A stretch of 44,055 bases of DNA from Oscillospiraceae bacterium (GCA_031254195.1 JAIRUW010000047.1:1-44055), one strand, 5' to 3'. Shown: positions 7,223 through 16,796, numbered from the stretch's first letter. A program made the numbers and translations. Notes: generated by a model not told the origin, from the sequence alone.

Positions 7223-8433
7223 GACCGCACCGCCCAAACAAGATCTCCGCCGTCCCCGGCGGCATACCGCAAGTCAAGGCGGGCCATACCGCTTTTGTCT
7301 ACCAGCACCGCCGCCTGTCTCAGCGGCAGCGGCAGCGTCCCGTCCTCCCCTATCGTGACGCGGCACAGCTTCAGCGAGATCCGGCGCGCAACGCCGCCTT
7401 CCACCTCCACAAAAGCGGACTCCCACAACAGCGGCACACCGTTGACCGTCAGCGCCAGCTCAACAGCCGTCCCACCATCCGTCCGCGCGGCCCGGAAGAC
7501 CTCAAACCTCGCGCCGCCCATCGCCGGTTCCAGCAGAGAGACGGCCTCCCAGGCGCGGAGGACGTCTCCCGCCAGGGTCTGAGCGCCGCCAATGGCGGGC
7601 GCGCCGGGATTGGAGAAGAGAAACGCCCCGTCAGGAGAAATCTCACAGCTCTGCCCGTTTTCCACATCCATATAGACGCGGACCCCGTCCCGCAGATACG
7701 AAGTGGTGCTGGAGGAGGAAAGCCCCAGTTTGCTTAAGAAGGGGGCATAGAGCGGAAGCTCCCGCTGTATATCGGGCGGCGCCGACGCCATGACGGATAC
7801 GCGCGGCTCCGTCTCCTCAATCAGCAGCTGCCAGGAAACCAGCGCGGCGGCGTACTCCTCCTCAAACGCGAATGCGCAAGGCCGCAGTTCCGGCAGTTCC
7901 GGCCATTGCGGCTCCCCTATCGGGACGGCGGCAGTATAAAACGCCCCGTCCGCGTCCGCCCAAAACAGCTCCGCCCCTTCGCCGCCGAACGCCAGCCCGA
8001 CCACTTCTATATCGCCGCCGAGGGAGGTGTCCGCCGAGAGCCACGCCGCTAGCAGGGGCATCGGTATCTGCCCTGAAAATTCAAAATACACACCGTCCCG
8101 GAGCAGTAAAAGCCTCAGCGCATCCCCCGCCGGGACGGGGACCGCTTCCCCCGCCAAGCCGAGGGCTTGCGCCAGCATGGACTTAAAGGCTTCATACACC
8201 TCTCCCGTCTCCGCGTCGTACTGCCCGCCCATTCTCTCTCCACCGCGCGTGACGGCACAGCGGGCCGGGGACACCGCCGCGGGGGCATAATCCGGCCGCG
8301 CTGGGGCGTATATTTCCGGTTCGGGGTTAGCCGCGCCGAACAGACCGCTTTCATACATCCATGTCCGCCCCAGCAGATAGAGCGCAGAGAGGCCCAAAAG
8401 GATGAGCAGCGCGGTCTTGAGATGCTCCTTCAC
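7219..8433 (-). CDS. YycH-like regulator of the WalK kinase
   Basis: The 404-residue product has one N-terminal transmembrane helix (TALLILLGLSALYLLGRTWMY, about 6-26) and a large extracytoplasmic domain, as in YycH. YycH and YycI form a membrane complex that modulates WalK. I chose the GTG at 8433, giving VKEHLKTALL, because it overlaps the kinase stop as GTGA and removes an implausible hydrophilic extension. The assignment depends on topology, length and position between walK and a YycI-like gene. Sequence similarity was not tested. Confidence 0.65.
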   Translation of the reverse strand: MKEHLKTALLILLGLSALYLLGRTWMYESGLFGAANPEPEIYAPARPDYAPAAVSPARCAVTRGGERMGGQYDAETGEVYEAFKSMLAQALGLAGEAVPVPAGDALRLLLLRDGVYFEFSGQIPMPLLAAWLSADTSLGGDIEVVGLAFGGEGAELFWADADGAFYTAAVPIGEPQWPELPELRPCAFAFEEEYAAALVSWQLLIEETEPRVSVMASAPPDIQRELPLYAPFLSKLGLSSSSTTSYLRDGVRVYMDVENGQSCEISPDGAFLFSNPGAPAIGGAQTLAGDVLRAWEAVSLLEPAMGGARFEVFRAARTDGGTAVELALTVNGVPLLWESAFVEVEGGVARRISLKLCRVTIGEDGTLPLPLRQAAVLVDKSGMARLDLRYAAGDGGDLVWAVRS

Positions 8434-10193
8434 GGCAGCTTCACCCCACCCCTGGGCAAGGTCAGGGTCACCGTTGTACCCTTGCCCTGTTTGCTCCAAA
8501 TGTCAAGCCCCCCGCCATGGCTGTCTATGATCTCCCTGGCGATGGCCAGCCCCAGCCCAGTGCCGCCCTGCGCGCGCGAACGGGCCTTATCGACACGGTA
8601 GAAGCGGTCGAAGACATAGGGCAGATCCTCCTCGGGTATGCCGATACCGTTGTCGCGGACGGCGATGGTGACAAAGTCCCTGTCCGAGTCCGCTTCGATG
8701 GCGATATTGCCCTCTTCCGGCGTATAGCGTATGGCATTGGCGACGATGTTGATCAGCACCTGCTCGATTTGATCGCGGTCGCCGTAAATCGCTTCGGGCA
8801 GCTTGCCCACCGACAGGGAGAGCTTGTGGCGGTAGGTCTTCGCCTCCACCCGCAGCAAATCGTAGATACGGCGCAGCAGCTCCGATATGTCGAAGTCGGC
8901 GGCGTGCCATTCCGCCTTGCCGTAGTCGAAGCGGGACAGCGTCAGCAGGTCGCGCACAAGGCGGGCCATGCGGTCGGCTTCGTCTACGATGACGGCGGAG
9001 AATCTCATGATCTCCTCATGGGTCAGCCCCTCCGGCTCCATCAATGTCTCCGCGTAACTCTTGATGCCGGTCAGCGGCGTGCGCAGCTCGTGGGACACGT
9101 TGGAGACAAACTCGCGGCGCAGGTCTTCCAGCCGGTTCTGCTCCGTCACGTCGTGAAGCACCGCCATCAGCCCGCTTTCCGCACCGCCGTGACCAAACGG
9201 CGCGACATATAGCCGCAGCACACGCGACCCCACACGCATATCGCTGGTGAGGTAGTCGGGCGGGCGCAGCGTGGCGGCGTCCTCAAAGGGCACATACCGC
9301 TCGAACGCCTCATAGGTGAGCGTGTCGGCGTCCCGCAGGGAAAGCAGCCGCAGCGCGGCCAGGTTGACATGCAGCAGTTCCCCGTCGTGGGCGAACGCCG
9401 CGACGCCGTCGGTCATATGCAAAAAGAGGGTGGAGAGCTTGTCCCGCTCCCCTTCCACGTCGCGCAGGGATTTTTGCAGCACACCCGCCATATAGTTGAA
9501 GGTCTGCGTCAGCGTCCCGATCTCGTCGCGGGAATGCACCTCTATCTTCTCCGAAAAGTCCCCCGCCGCCACCCGCGCCGCGCCGCGCGTCAGGTTTTCG
9601 ATGGGCGTGGTCATCGTCTTGGAGAGGAGGAGGGAGAGCAGCAGCGAGAAGGTCAGGCCGAGAATCACCGCCTGGAGGATGACAAAAAACATACTGCGGC
9701 TCTGCTCGGTAAACCCCTTCTTGGAGTCGCGCACGTAGACGATGTAGTCAAACGCGCCCTCGCCGTCGGTGATCGGCACGGCGCAGTCGAAAAAGCTGTC
9801 GCCCATTCGCTGCTCTAACCCGATTCTCCCGCTCATCGCCGTGACGATGTTGGGCGGAAGGCCGATGGTCTCGTCCGTGTCGGCCGGTTCAAGCAGCGCG
9901 CCCGTCCGCCCGTCCAGCAGATAGACAGGGCGGCTCCCGCTTACGCCCATGATGCCGTGGGAGGCTTGCAACACATCCCAGAGCTGCGGTATGGCGTCCT
10001 CGCCCGCCGCGGCTTCGCGCAATGCCCGCACAAACCCGATATTCTCCGAAAACGCCTCCCGCATCGTCCCGTTGAATTCGTCGATGAAGTAATTGGCGAC
10101 CGCCCCGTTGAGGAAGACCCCCGTCACCGCCATCAGCGACACGATCAGCAGCAGCAGGATGAGCACCAGCTTCCTATACAGGCTTTTAAGCAT
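8430..10193 (-). CDS. walK: WalK-like sensor histidine kinase
   Basis: This is the membrane kinase of the essential cell-wall two-component system of Firmicutes. The 587-residue product shows the full WalK order: TM1 (about 9-30), an extracytoplasmic sensing domain (about 31-165), TM2 (about 171-194), HAMP (about 195-245), PAS (about 255-355), and HisKA with phosphoacceptor His368 in NVSHELRTPL. The HATPase domain (about 475-585) has an N box (NIVANAIRYTP), a G1 box (DNGIGIP), an F box and a G2 box (GGTGLGL). The start ATG at 10193 overlaps the walR stop by 8 bases. PhoR is the main alternative; YycH/YycI-like neighbours favour WalK. Confidence 0.88.
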   Translation of the reverse strand: MLKSLYRKLVLILLLLIVSLMAVTGVFLNGAVANYFIDEFNGTMREAFSENIGFVRALREAAAGEDAIPQLWDVLQASHGIMGVSGSRPVYLLDGRTGALLEPADTDETIGLPPNIVTAMSGRIGLEQRMGDSFFDCAVPITDGEGAFDYIVYVRDSKKGFTEQSRSMFFVILQAVILGLTFSLLLSLLLSKTMTTPIENLTRGAARVAAGDFSEKIEVHSRDEIGTLTQTFNYMAGVLQKSLRDVEGERDKLSTLFLHMTDGVAAFAHDGELLHVNLAALRLLSLRDADTLTYEAFERYVPFEDAATLRPPDYLTSDMRVGSRVLRLYVAPFGHGGAESGLMAVLHDVTEQNRLEDLRREFVSNVSHELRTPLTGIKSYAETLMEPEGLTHEEIMRFSAVIVDEADRMARLVRDLLTLSRFDYGKAEWHAADFDISELLRRIYDLLRVEAKTYRHKLSLSVGKLPEAIYGDRDQIEQVLINIVANAIRYTPEEGNIAIEADSDRDFVTIAVRDNGIGIPEEDLPYVFDRFYRVDKARSRAQGGTGLGLAIAREIIDSHGGGLDIWSKQGKGTTVTLTLPRGGVKLP

Positions 10194-10893
10194 TGGCCCC
10201 ACCCGAGAAGAGATACCCTGCGCCGCGCTTGGTGAGGATGTACACAGGCTCGGCGGGGTTCGGCTCGATCTTCTCGCGCAGCCGCCGTATGGCGACGTCC
10301 ACCACGCGCAGATCGCCCATATAGTCATAGTTCCAAACCTTGTGCATCAAGTCCTCACGGGAGGCGACCGCCCCCGCGCTGCGCATTAAGAAGAGCAGCA
10401 GGTCATATTCCCTCTGGCTCAAATCCACCGGGCTTCCGTCCACCGACACCTCCATCCGTCCTGTATGCACCCTCAGGCGCCCCGCCTCCAAGACGTCGGC
10501 TTCCGCCGCCGCGGCCTCCTGCGCCACCGACACGCGGCGGATGTTGGCTCCCACCCGTGCCAAAAGCTCTTTGACGGCGAAGGGTTTGGTGATATAGTCG
10601 TCCGCGCCCAGGTCCAGCCCCATCACCTTATCGTTCTCCTCCTCACGGGCGGTCAGCATCAGGATGGGGACGGCGGCGTTTTCGCGGCGGATGGCTTTGC
10701 AGACGGTAAAGCCATCCATCTTCGGCAGCATTACGTCTAAAAGGATAAGGTCAGGCTTTTTCTCCAGCGCGAGCTTCAGGCCGCTCTCGCCGTCCATGGC
10801 GGCCAGCGTCTCATACCCCGACCGCTGGAGATGAAAGGCGAGAATATCAACGATGGGCTTCTCGTCTTCGATAATCAGCACCGTCTTTTTCAT
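10186..10893 (-). CDS. walR: WalR-like response regulator, OmpR family
   Basis: The 235-residue product has a receiver domain (about 1-118) with acidic pocket residues near 9-11, phosphoacceptor Asp53 in ILLDVMLP, a conserved Thr in MLTAREE and Lys in TKPF. An OmpR-type winged helix (about 130-230) follows, with SQREYDLLLFL and the wing motif GAGYLF. It should be phosphorylated by the adjacent WalK and control cell-wall turnover genes. The start ATG at 10893 overlaps the Nudix gene's TGA stop (ATGA). The longer open frame upstream lies inside the Nudix gene and is not used. Confidence 0.9.
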   Translation of the reverse strand: MKKTVLIIEDEKPIVDILAFHLQRSGYETLAAMDGESGLKLALEKKPDLILLDVMLPKMDGFTVCKAIRRENAAVPILMLTAREEENDKVMGLDLGADDYITKPFAVKELLARVGANIRRVSVAQEAAAAEADVLEAGRLRVHTGRMEVSVDGSPVDLSQREYDLLLFLMRSAGAVASREDLMHKVWNYDYMGDLRVVDVAIRRLREKIEPNPAEPVYILTKRGAGYLFSGGANA

Positions 10894-11432
10894 AAACCCC
10901 TCCCCGAGGTCCGGCGGAGCAGCTCGTATTTCATAATCCCATAAGCCGTCTTCCCGTCCTCGACTGTCCCGTCCAAGACCATGCGCAGCGCTTCCTCCAA
11001 CGGCACCAGCTCCGCCCGGACGACCTCCCCGGCATCGGGGTGCGGCGCGCCGCCAATCAGGCCGGTCGCCAAATAAAGCCATATAATCTCCGAATCATAG
11101 CCGCCAGTAGGAATCATGCGCCCCAGCGGCTCGATGTGCGACGCCGTAAAGCCTGTCTCCTCGGCCAGCTCGCGCAGGCCGGCCGCCATCGGGTCCTCGC
11201 CCTCCTCCAGCCGCCCGGCCGGAAGCTCCAGCATGACCCGCCCGGTCGCATAGCGGTACTGCCGCACCATCACGGCACGGTCGTCCCCGTCTATGGCGAG
11301 CACGGCGACGCCGCCGGGGTGGCGCACCACTTCGCGCTCGGCGGTGAACCCGCCGCAATCGACCACATCGCGCTCTACGGAGAAGATTTTTCCCCGATAG
11401 ACCGTTTCCCCGCTGATTTTTCTCTCTATCAT
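10890..11432 (-). CDS. Nudix hydrolase, ADP-ribose pyrophosphatase type
   Basis: The 180-residue product resembles NudF-type ADP-ribose pyrophosphatases, which hydrolyse ADP-ribose to AMP and ribose 5-phosphate. The Nudix box is complete near residues 76-98: AGRLEEGEDPMAAGLRELAEETGF, seen here as G-x5-E-x7-REL-x-EE-x-G with all metal-binding Glu residues present. The downstream MIPTGGYDSEI is typical of the subfamily. The ATG at 11432 follows AAAGGGG, which overlaps the stop of the upstream leucine-rich-repeat gene. The downstream overlap with walR suggests one operon. The link to WalRK may be no more than co-transcription. Confidence 0.88.
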   Translation of the reverse strand: MIERKISGETVYRGKIFSVERDVVDCGGFTAEREVVRHPGGVAVLAIDGDDRAVMVRQYRYATGRVMLELPAGRLEEGEDPMAAGLRELAEETGFTASHIEPLGRMIPTGGYDSEIIWLYLATGLIGGAPHPDAGEVVRAELVPLEEALRMVLDGTVEDGKTAYGIMKYELLRRTSGRGL

Positions 11433-11446
11433 ATCCGGCGCCCCTT

Positions 11447-13162
11447 TCAGTTTCTATGGATCTTGATCCCTGTCCCATCGAACGCGTTGAGCGGGTCGGT
11501 CAGGCTGTTGCCGAAAGCGAAAACCTCCTTCAGCGACGGGCACTCTTTCAGCGGCAGCATGGTGCTGACGGTGTTATACTCTATATGTATGGTATGCAGT
11601 GACGGCAAACCCGCCAGCGGCTCGACGGTGGAAATGTCGTTTCTCGAAACGTCCAGCGTTTCCAGCGCTATGCAGCCGCGCAGCGGCTCCAGCGAGCGTA
11701 CAGCGTTCCCGGCGCAGTCCAGCACCCGGAGGGAGGGCAGCCCCGTAATCCCCTCAAAGCCGGAGACGCTGTTGTTGGCGAGGTACAGCTCCTCAAGCGC
11801 CTTGAGCCTTGACAGGTTCGGCAATTCCTCGATTTGGCAGTGCGACGCGGCAAACCTCACCAATGAAGTCAGCCCCGCGATCTCCTCCAGCGAGGCCAGC
11901 CTCGCGTTATAGGAGACGTTCAGGACTTCCAGCCGCTCCAATCTTTCCAGCCCGTATAGAGAAGCGAGAAGGTTTTCGTCGGCGCGCAGTTCCGTGAGGT
12001 TGCTCAGCGCGGAAAGGGCCGATACATCCTGAATGGCGTTTTGCGAGAGGCGGAGAATCCGCAGCGAACCCAGCCGCGCCAGCGGCGTTACGTCAAGGAT
12101 GCTGTTGCTTGGCAGTTCGAGGACTTCCAGCCGTTCCAACCCTTCCAGCGGCGCGACCGAGCCGATACTATTGTCCGCGAGGTAGAGCCTCCCTAGGCTT
12201 ATACACTGCCCAATCCATTCCAAGTCAAAGGAATCGATGCCGAACGAGGTGAGCGAGAGGGTGTCCAAATGTTCCAACAGCGGCAGGACGGATATATCGC
12301 ACCGCCCTTGGTTCCCCGTCAGGCTCAGCTCTTGGAGCTTCGGGCAGAGGAGAAGGTCGTCCAGCGTCGTATAGTTCGCGGGCCGGGCAGAGACCAGCGA
12401 GGTGATGTCCCATATGTCGGAGGTATACAGCAAGCCCTCCGGCTTCCCGATGGTTTCACGGATCAGGCTTTCCACCGCCGGGTCGGTAAACTCGATCGGG
12501 TCGATGATCTGTTCCAGCGTATACTCCGCCTCCGCCCATTCCGAGACCAGCCCGCCGGCGCTGACAGCGACGGCGCGCGCCCGCGTGACCCCCGGCCCCA
12601 GCGCAACCGTCCCGGTATAAAGGTCACGCGTGACCGACGGCACCTCGCCCGTCCATGAGACGTAGATCAAACAGCCATCCCCGGCAATCAGCTCCGCTTC
12701 GACCCTCTGCCGGTACACCCCGGCGGGCAAAAGAAACTCCGGCGGGGCGGGGCGGGCGGCCCCGATTTTGTCCCGCGCGTCGGGCAGGCGTATGGTGTCC
12801 AGCAGATTGACCGCGTCCAGCAGCTTGTTCTGCTCTACATAGACGGCGCTCAGCTTCGCGTACAGCGCGGCGCTCGGCCCCACATCCCGCAGACCGGACG
12901 TCAGGGTGAACTCGGCGCGGGAGAAGTTGCCCGCCTCCCGATACAAGTCGCACACCAACAGCCGCAGCGTCTCGTCGCGCGGGGACACCCCCAAGGCCCG
13001 CTCATACAGGCTGGCGGCGCGCTCCGCGTCACCCGCTTCCCGCGCCTGCTCGGCGGCCCGCAGGGTAAACGCGTTGACGGCCCTGCCCCCGAACAGCGCG
13101 TAAGCGGCGTATAGCAGGCCCGCGACCAATAAGATGATGACGAGCCGTATAATTCTCTTCAT
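11447..13162 (-). CDS. Membrane-anchored TPR and leucine-rich-repeat protein
   Basis: The 571-residue product has an N-terminal membrane anchor (RLVIILLVAGLLYAAYALFG, about 5-24). A TPR-like helical stretch follows (about 30-125, motif GDAERAASLYERALGVSP), then a beta domain (about 135-225). At least eleven leucine-rich repeats of about 22 residues (about 260-565) have the pattern L-x2-L-x-L-x2-N-x-I-x-D-V-x-P-L. It should be extracytoplasmic and bind a protein or glycan partner. It lies between the synthetase genes and nudF-walRK-yycHI with short gaps, so it may feed into cell-wall sensing; that is inference. ATG at 13162 is preferred over TTG at 13168; neither has a strong ribosome binding site. 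Confidence 0.85.
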   Translation of the reverse strand: MKRIIRLVIILLVAGLLYAAYALFGGRAVNAFTLRAAEQAREAGDAERAASLYERALGVSPRDETLRLLVCDLYREAGNFSRAEFTLTSGLRDVGPSAALYAKLSAVYVEQNKLLDAVNLLDTIRLPDARDKIGAARPAPPEFLLPAGVYRQRVEAELIAGDGCLIYVSWTGEVPSVTRDLYTGTVALGPGVTRARAVAVSAGGLVSEWAEAEYTLEQIIDPIEFTDPAVESLIRETIGKPEGLLYTSDIWDITSLVSARPANYTTLDDLLLCPKLQELSLTGNQGRCDISVLPLLEHLDTLSLTSFGIDSFDLEWIGQCISLGRLYLADNSIGSVAPLEGLERLEVLELPSNSILDVTPLARLGSLRILRLSQNAIQDVSALSALSNLTELRADENLLASLYGLERLERLEVLNVSYNARLASLEEIAGLTSLVRFAASHCQIEELPNLSRLKALEELYLANNSVSGFEGITGLPSLRVLDCAGNAVRSLEPLRGCIALETLDVSRNDISTVEPLAGLPSLHTIHIEYNTVSTMLPLKECPSLKEVFAFGNSLTDPLNAFDGTGIKIHRN

Positions 13163-13186
13163 AATCAACAGTGTATCACGACCCGC

Positions 13187-15097
13187 TTAATTTTGCAATT
13201 GCGAGGGATGTTTGGCAAAAAAATCCACCCGTGGCTCCAGGAATTTGAACGTATGCCCCGGCGGGCAGAGTTCGTCCAGCGGCCTCAAGAGGTTGTCCCA
13301 GCAAAAAAAGTTTGTATCCAGTTGAAAATACTCCGCGATCATCTCCGCGCCTTTGGGTACCACAGGGTGGGACAGCACTGCCGCCACCCGCAGGGTATAC
13401 AGCGCGCCGGCCAGCGCGGGCGCGATTGCTTCTGTATCCTCGCCCGCCTCTTTCATCTCCGCCGAAAAGCTCTTGTTCAGCCCGCGGATGAAGCCGTCCA
13501 GCAGGTTCATCATCTGGTGGAACTCACACCGCAGCATCAACGTCTCATACTCCCACGCCGTTTCTTCCGCTTCCAATAGCGCCCGTTCGGGCGCCGGGAC
13601 GGACGGCAGTCTGCCGTCAAAATATTTCTGCGCCGTGTAAAAGCAGGAGCGCGCCGCCCGGTTGAGCACGTTGGTAAACAGGCTCCCCTCCTTCAATACC
13701 GGATCCTGGTCGCCCGGCTTGGCGTCGGGGTTGAGCGGCTTGGGCTGAAAGCCGACACTGCGGATGGAAAGCCCCAGGCCGAGGAAGTGCGCCCGCAGCT
13801 GTTCGGGCGTGTAATAGTCCAGCAGGCCGGCGGCCATCGGCGGCTTGAGGTCGCTGGACGAGCCGGCCTTTTTGGCAAAAAACAACAGATGGCAATTTGC
13901 CACCAAGTCGGTCCGCGGCAGCCCGGCCTCCATCCCCGCAAACAGCGCCGTCTGCGCCGGGCCGTAGAAGTAGACGTTGTCCTGCCCGATGAATTGCACC
14001 ACCTGCGTATCCGGCGAACACCACCAGTCCCGCCAGTCTTTTCCGTACAGTTCACTGCCGTATTGCTCCAGCGCGGCTTGAGTGAACGAGATGGGCGCCC
14101 ACAGGGATTCCGGCCAGACCCAAAAGGTCAGCCCCGACAGCCCCTCAATTGTAGGCGCGGATACCCCCCATTCGGCGTTGCCGGTCAGCCTGAACGGCAC
14201 CAGCGTCTTGCCTGTGCGGAAACGGATGCCCGCCGCGGTCAGGGCGGCGCAGGCCTCTTCCCGGCCGCTCAGCGTCTCAAAGACCAGCTTGACGCTTGGC
14301 TTCCCCTCGTCCACCATGTCATGCGCGGGCAGGGAAAGCCCCGCCGCCCCCTCCAAAAGCTCCTTTTTGCAATAGATGACCGGCGGCTCTAAAAACTCCG
14401 CGACGGCGCTGGCGGCAAACGGGCGGGTGCGTTCCCGCGCCTTAAAGTCCTCCAGCCATTCTTGCAGGAGCGGGCGCATCTCGTCCGTGCGGATATAGAG
14501 GTTTTCCGCGTCCCGCAGCTCCGGGGACGCCCCGGTCAGCGCGCTTTTGGGTTCCAGCAGCTCGCCTGGCGGGTACTGGTGCCCCAGATCGCATTCGTCG
14601 GCGTAGCCCTTCTCGCTTTGGCACCCGGCGACCGGGCAGCGCCCGACGACCTGCCGCCCGTTGAGGAAGACGCCCCGCTCGGGGTCGTAGAATTGCTTGG
14701 ACGACATCTTTTTCAGATGCCCGTTTTGGTGAAGCGTTTGCAAAAACCACGCGCTCATCCCCCGGTGTATCTCCGCGGCGCGGCCCAGCGCCGACGCGGC
14801 GTACAGGTCGAGCGATATGTCGTAGCTGTCCAGCGCGGCCTTCTGGCTCTCGTGGTTTTGACGCACAAAGTCTTCAATCGCGCCTGAAAACTCGCCGCTC
14901 TCCCGCTTTTTGCGGTAGTCTTCGGTGATTGGCGAGCCATAACAATCGGTGCCGGAGAGAAACAGCACGTTCTCCGGGCCGTACCGGCTTCGTAAAAAGC
15001 GGGCGAACGCGTCGGCGTGGACGAACACCCCGCCGATGTGGCCAAAATGCAAGTTTTTGTTGCCGTACGGCATTCCCGCGGTGACAATGAAGCGCAT
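13187..15097 (-). CDS. Methionyl-tRNA synthetase-like class I enzyme without a KMSKS motif
   Basis: The 636-residue product has a class I synthetase fold of MetRS type: the HIGH signature NLHFGHIGG (about 15-23), a connective peptide with a zinc-knuckle-like CPVAGC...ECDLG, the WVWPESLWAP region and an anticodon-binding helical domain. At the expected KMSKS loop it has KKAGSSSDLKPP (residues 409-420). The second KMSKS lysine is not recognisable. It also lacks the C-terminal EMAP-like tRNA-binding domain. I recall similar 'class I tRNA ligase family' proteins in Clostridia, but substrate and activity are unclear. A strong GAGGAG site precedes the ATG. It shares an operon with gltX, 43 bases upstream. 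Confidence 0.82.
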   Translation of the reverse strand: MRFIVTAGMPYGNKNLHFGHIGGVFVHADAFARFLRSRYGPENVLFLSGTDCYGSPITEDYRKKRESGEFSGAIEDFVRQNHESQKAALDSYDISLDLYAASALGRAAEIHRGMSAWFLQTLHQNGHLKKMSSKQFYDPERGVFLNGRQVVGRCPVAGCQSEKGYADECDLGHQYPPGELLEPKSALTGASPELRDAENLYIRTDEMRPLLQEWLEDFKARERTRPFAASAVAEFLEPPVIYCKKELLEGAAGLSLPAHDMVDEGKPSVKLVFETLSGREEACAALTAAGIRFRTGKTLVPFRLTGNAEWGVSAPTIEGLSGLTFWVWPESLWAPISFTQAALEQYGSELYGKDWRDWWCSPDTQVVQFIGQDNVYFYGPAQTALFAGMEAGLPRTDLVANCHLLFFAKKAGSSSDLKPPMAAGLLDYYTPEQLRAHFLGLGLSIRSVGFQPKPLNPDAKPGDQDPVLKEGSLFTNVLNRAARSCFYTAQKYFDGRLPSVPAPERALLEAEETAWEYETLMLRCEFHQMMNLLDGFIRGLNKSFSAEMKEAGEDTEAIAPALAGALYTLRVAAVLSHPVVPKGAEMIAEYFQLDTNFFCWDNLLRPLDELCPPGHTFKFLEPRVDFFAKHPSQLQN

Positions 15098-15140
15098 TTT
15101 TTCTCCTCTTTTCCAGTTGGCGGGCGATTGATAATCGCCC

Positions 15141-16775
15141 CTACATCATTAACCGTTTGATCGCCCGTTCCTGTCCTAGCATTTGCATGACCTGAAACAT
15201 GTCCGGTGAGCTTTCCCGCCCGGTCAGAGCCAGCCGCAGTGACGCGCTGGCGTCGGCGACGCTGCCCTTCCAGCCGGACGGATCGGCTTTGTATTGCTTG
15301 ACGTCGGGGCAGTAGCCGTACTGCCCGCCCAGTGCCTTGATGGCCGCGAACCACTCGTCCTGCGGGGCCTCCGGGTCGTAAATCCCGGCGTAGGCTTTGC
15401 AAAACGCAGGGTCAGGCGGCGCGGCGGGTGTAAAAAGCTCGTCGAAGAAGAACGAGAGATACGCTTTGGCCTCGCCCCAGCGGGCAATGTCCTTGCGCGG
15501 CTTGGCTCCGCCCCGCCCGATGGAGAGCAGCGCTTCGGTATACGCCGGGTCGCGGGACAGCAGCGTATGGAAGCCGGGGTCGAACCGCTCCGCCCACGCC
15601 GTAAGCTGCCGGTAAACCTCTTCCGCCGTCATGCGGCTGATGACGTTTTTGGAAACGTCGTCCAGCTTTTGCAAATCAAACAGCGCGCCCGCCGCGTTCA
15701 TCTTTTTGGGCGAGAAGGGGAAGGTATTACTATCACTCGCCGGGTTGGCCCGCCGCCAGTCCTCGAAGTTGGAGTTGAGCAGGGTCATGATATACTCGCG
15801 TACTGTGTCCACAGGGTAGCCCTGTTCGGCGTACCAGCTCAGGGCGCACTCGGGGTCCTTGCGCTTGGACAGTTTGCGCTTGCCGCCGCCGTCCTGTTTC
15901 ATCAGCGGCGCGATGTGGATATATTTCGGGCGCGGAAAGCCCAGCAGGTCAAAGAGCATATGGTGCAGGGGGTAGGTGGCCAGCCACTCGTCGCCGCGCA
16001 CCACATGGGTGACGCGCATCAAATGGTCGTCCACGGCGTGAGCGAAATGGTAGGTCGGCACGCCGTCGCTCTTGAGCAGTACATGGTCTATCTCGTTGGG
16101 CGGCATCTCAATCCGCCCCTTGGCAGGATCGTCCAAAACAACCATCCTGCCCCCTTCATCGGGAAGGGGGTGCCGCCCGCAGGCGGCGGGGGATGTGGGG
16201 ACGCGGAGGCGGAGGACGAACATTTCGCCGTTTTGCAGGCGCTCCTCAATGCTCTCCAACGACAGGTCGCGGCATTTGGCCCAGCGTCCGTGGTAGCCGA
16301 AGTTGGCTTTCTCCGCCTCCTGTTCCGCCCGCATGGACGCCAGTGCGTCCTCGGAGCAAAAGCAGGGGTAGGCCAGCCCGCGCCGCACCAACTCTTTGGC
16401 GTAGATATGGTAAATCCCCACGCGCGCCCGCTGGCTGTAGGGGCCGTAGCCGCCGTCGTTGACGGCGCACTCGTCGAAGCGCACGCCGTAGTCGTTTAAG
16501 CCCTCGACGATCTGCGCGACGGCGCCCTCCACGGCGCGCTTCTCATCGGTATCCTCTATACGCAGGAAAAACACGCCGCCGCTGTCGCGGGCCAAGCGCA
16601 TACATACAAACGAGGGAAAGAGCGCCCCCATATGGATAAACCCGGTCGGGCTGGGCGCGAAACGCGTCACCTTCGCCCCCTCCGGCAGGTTGCGCGGGGG
16701 GTACTTGCGCTCCATGTCGTCCGGCGTCCCATCCACTTGAGGGTAGAGCCTGTCCGCGAGCTTTATCCAATCCAT
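15141..16775 (-). CDS. gltX: Glutamate--tRNA ligase
   Basis: This class I synthetase charges tRNA-Glu. The 544-residue product has a roughly 30-residue N-terminal extension, then RFAPSPTGFIHMG (about 38-50, HIGH class), RIEDTDEKR, the catalytic-domain YHFAHAVDDHLMRVTHVVRGDEW, and KMSKS as KRKLSKRKD near residue 298. The C-terminal anticodon-binding domain is helical. A long N-terminal extension of this kind occurs in clostridial GltX. ATG at 16775 is chosen because GAGGTGG sits 5-6 bases upstream. A promoter lies at 16797-16825; the leader of about 15-20 nt leaves no room for a T-box. It appears to head the long minus-strand operon running toward yycI. Confidence 0.93.
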   Translation of the reverse strand: MDWIKLADRLYPQVDGTPDDMERKYPPRNLPEGAKVTRFAPSPTGFIHMGALFPSFVCMRLARDSGGVFFLRIEDTDEKRAVEGAVAQIVEGLNDYGVRFDECAVNDGGYGPYSQRARVGIYHIYAKELVRRGLAYPCFCSEDALASMRAEQEAEKANFGYHGRWAKCRDLSLESIEERLQNGEMFVLRLRVPTSPAACGRHPLPDEGGRMVVLDDPAKGRIEMPPNEIDHVLLKSDGVPTYHFAHAVDDHLMRVTHVVRGDEWLATYPLHHMLFDLLGFPRPKYIHIAPLMKQDGGGKRKLSKRKDPECALSWYAEQGYPVDTVREYIMTLLNSNFEDWRRANPASDSNTFPFSPKKMNAAGALFDLQKLDDVSKNVISRMTAEEVYRQLTAWAERFDPGFHTLLSRDPAYTEALLSIGRGGAKPRKDIARWGEAKAYLSFFFDELFTPAAPPDPAFCKAYAGIYDPEAPQDEWFAAIKALGGQYGYCPDVKQYKADPSGWKGSVADASASLRLALTGRESSPDMFQVMQMLGQERAIKRLMM

Positions 16776-16796
16776 CAAAACCACCTCACGGGCGGT

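Noticed and set aside
15294..16499. 401-codon open frame opposite gltX
   Set aside because: It is the mirror of a firmly identified gene. Long antisense frames are expected in GC-rich coding DNA; it has no family motif or ribosome binding site.
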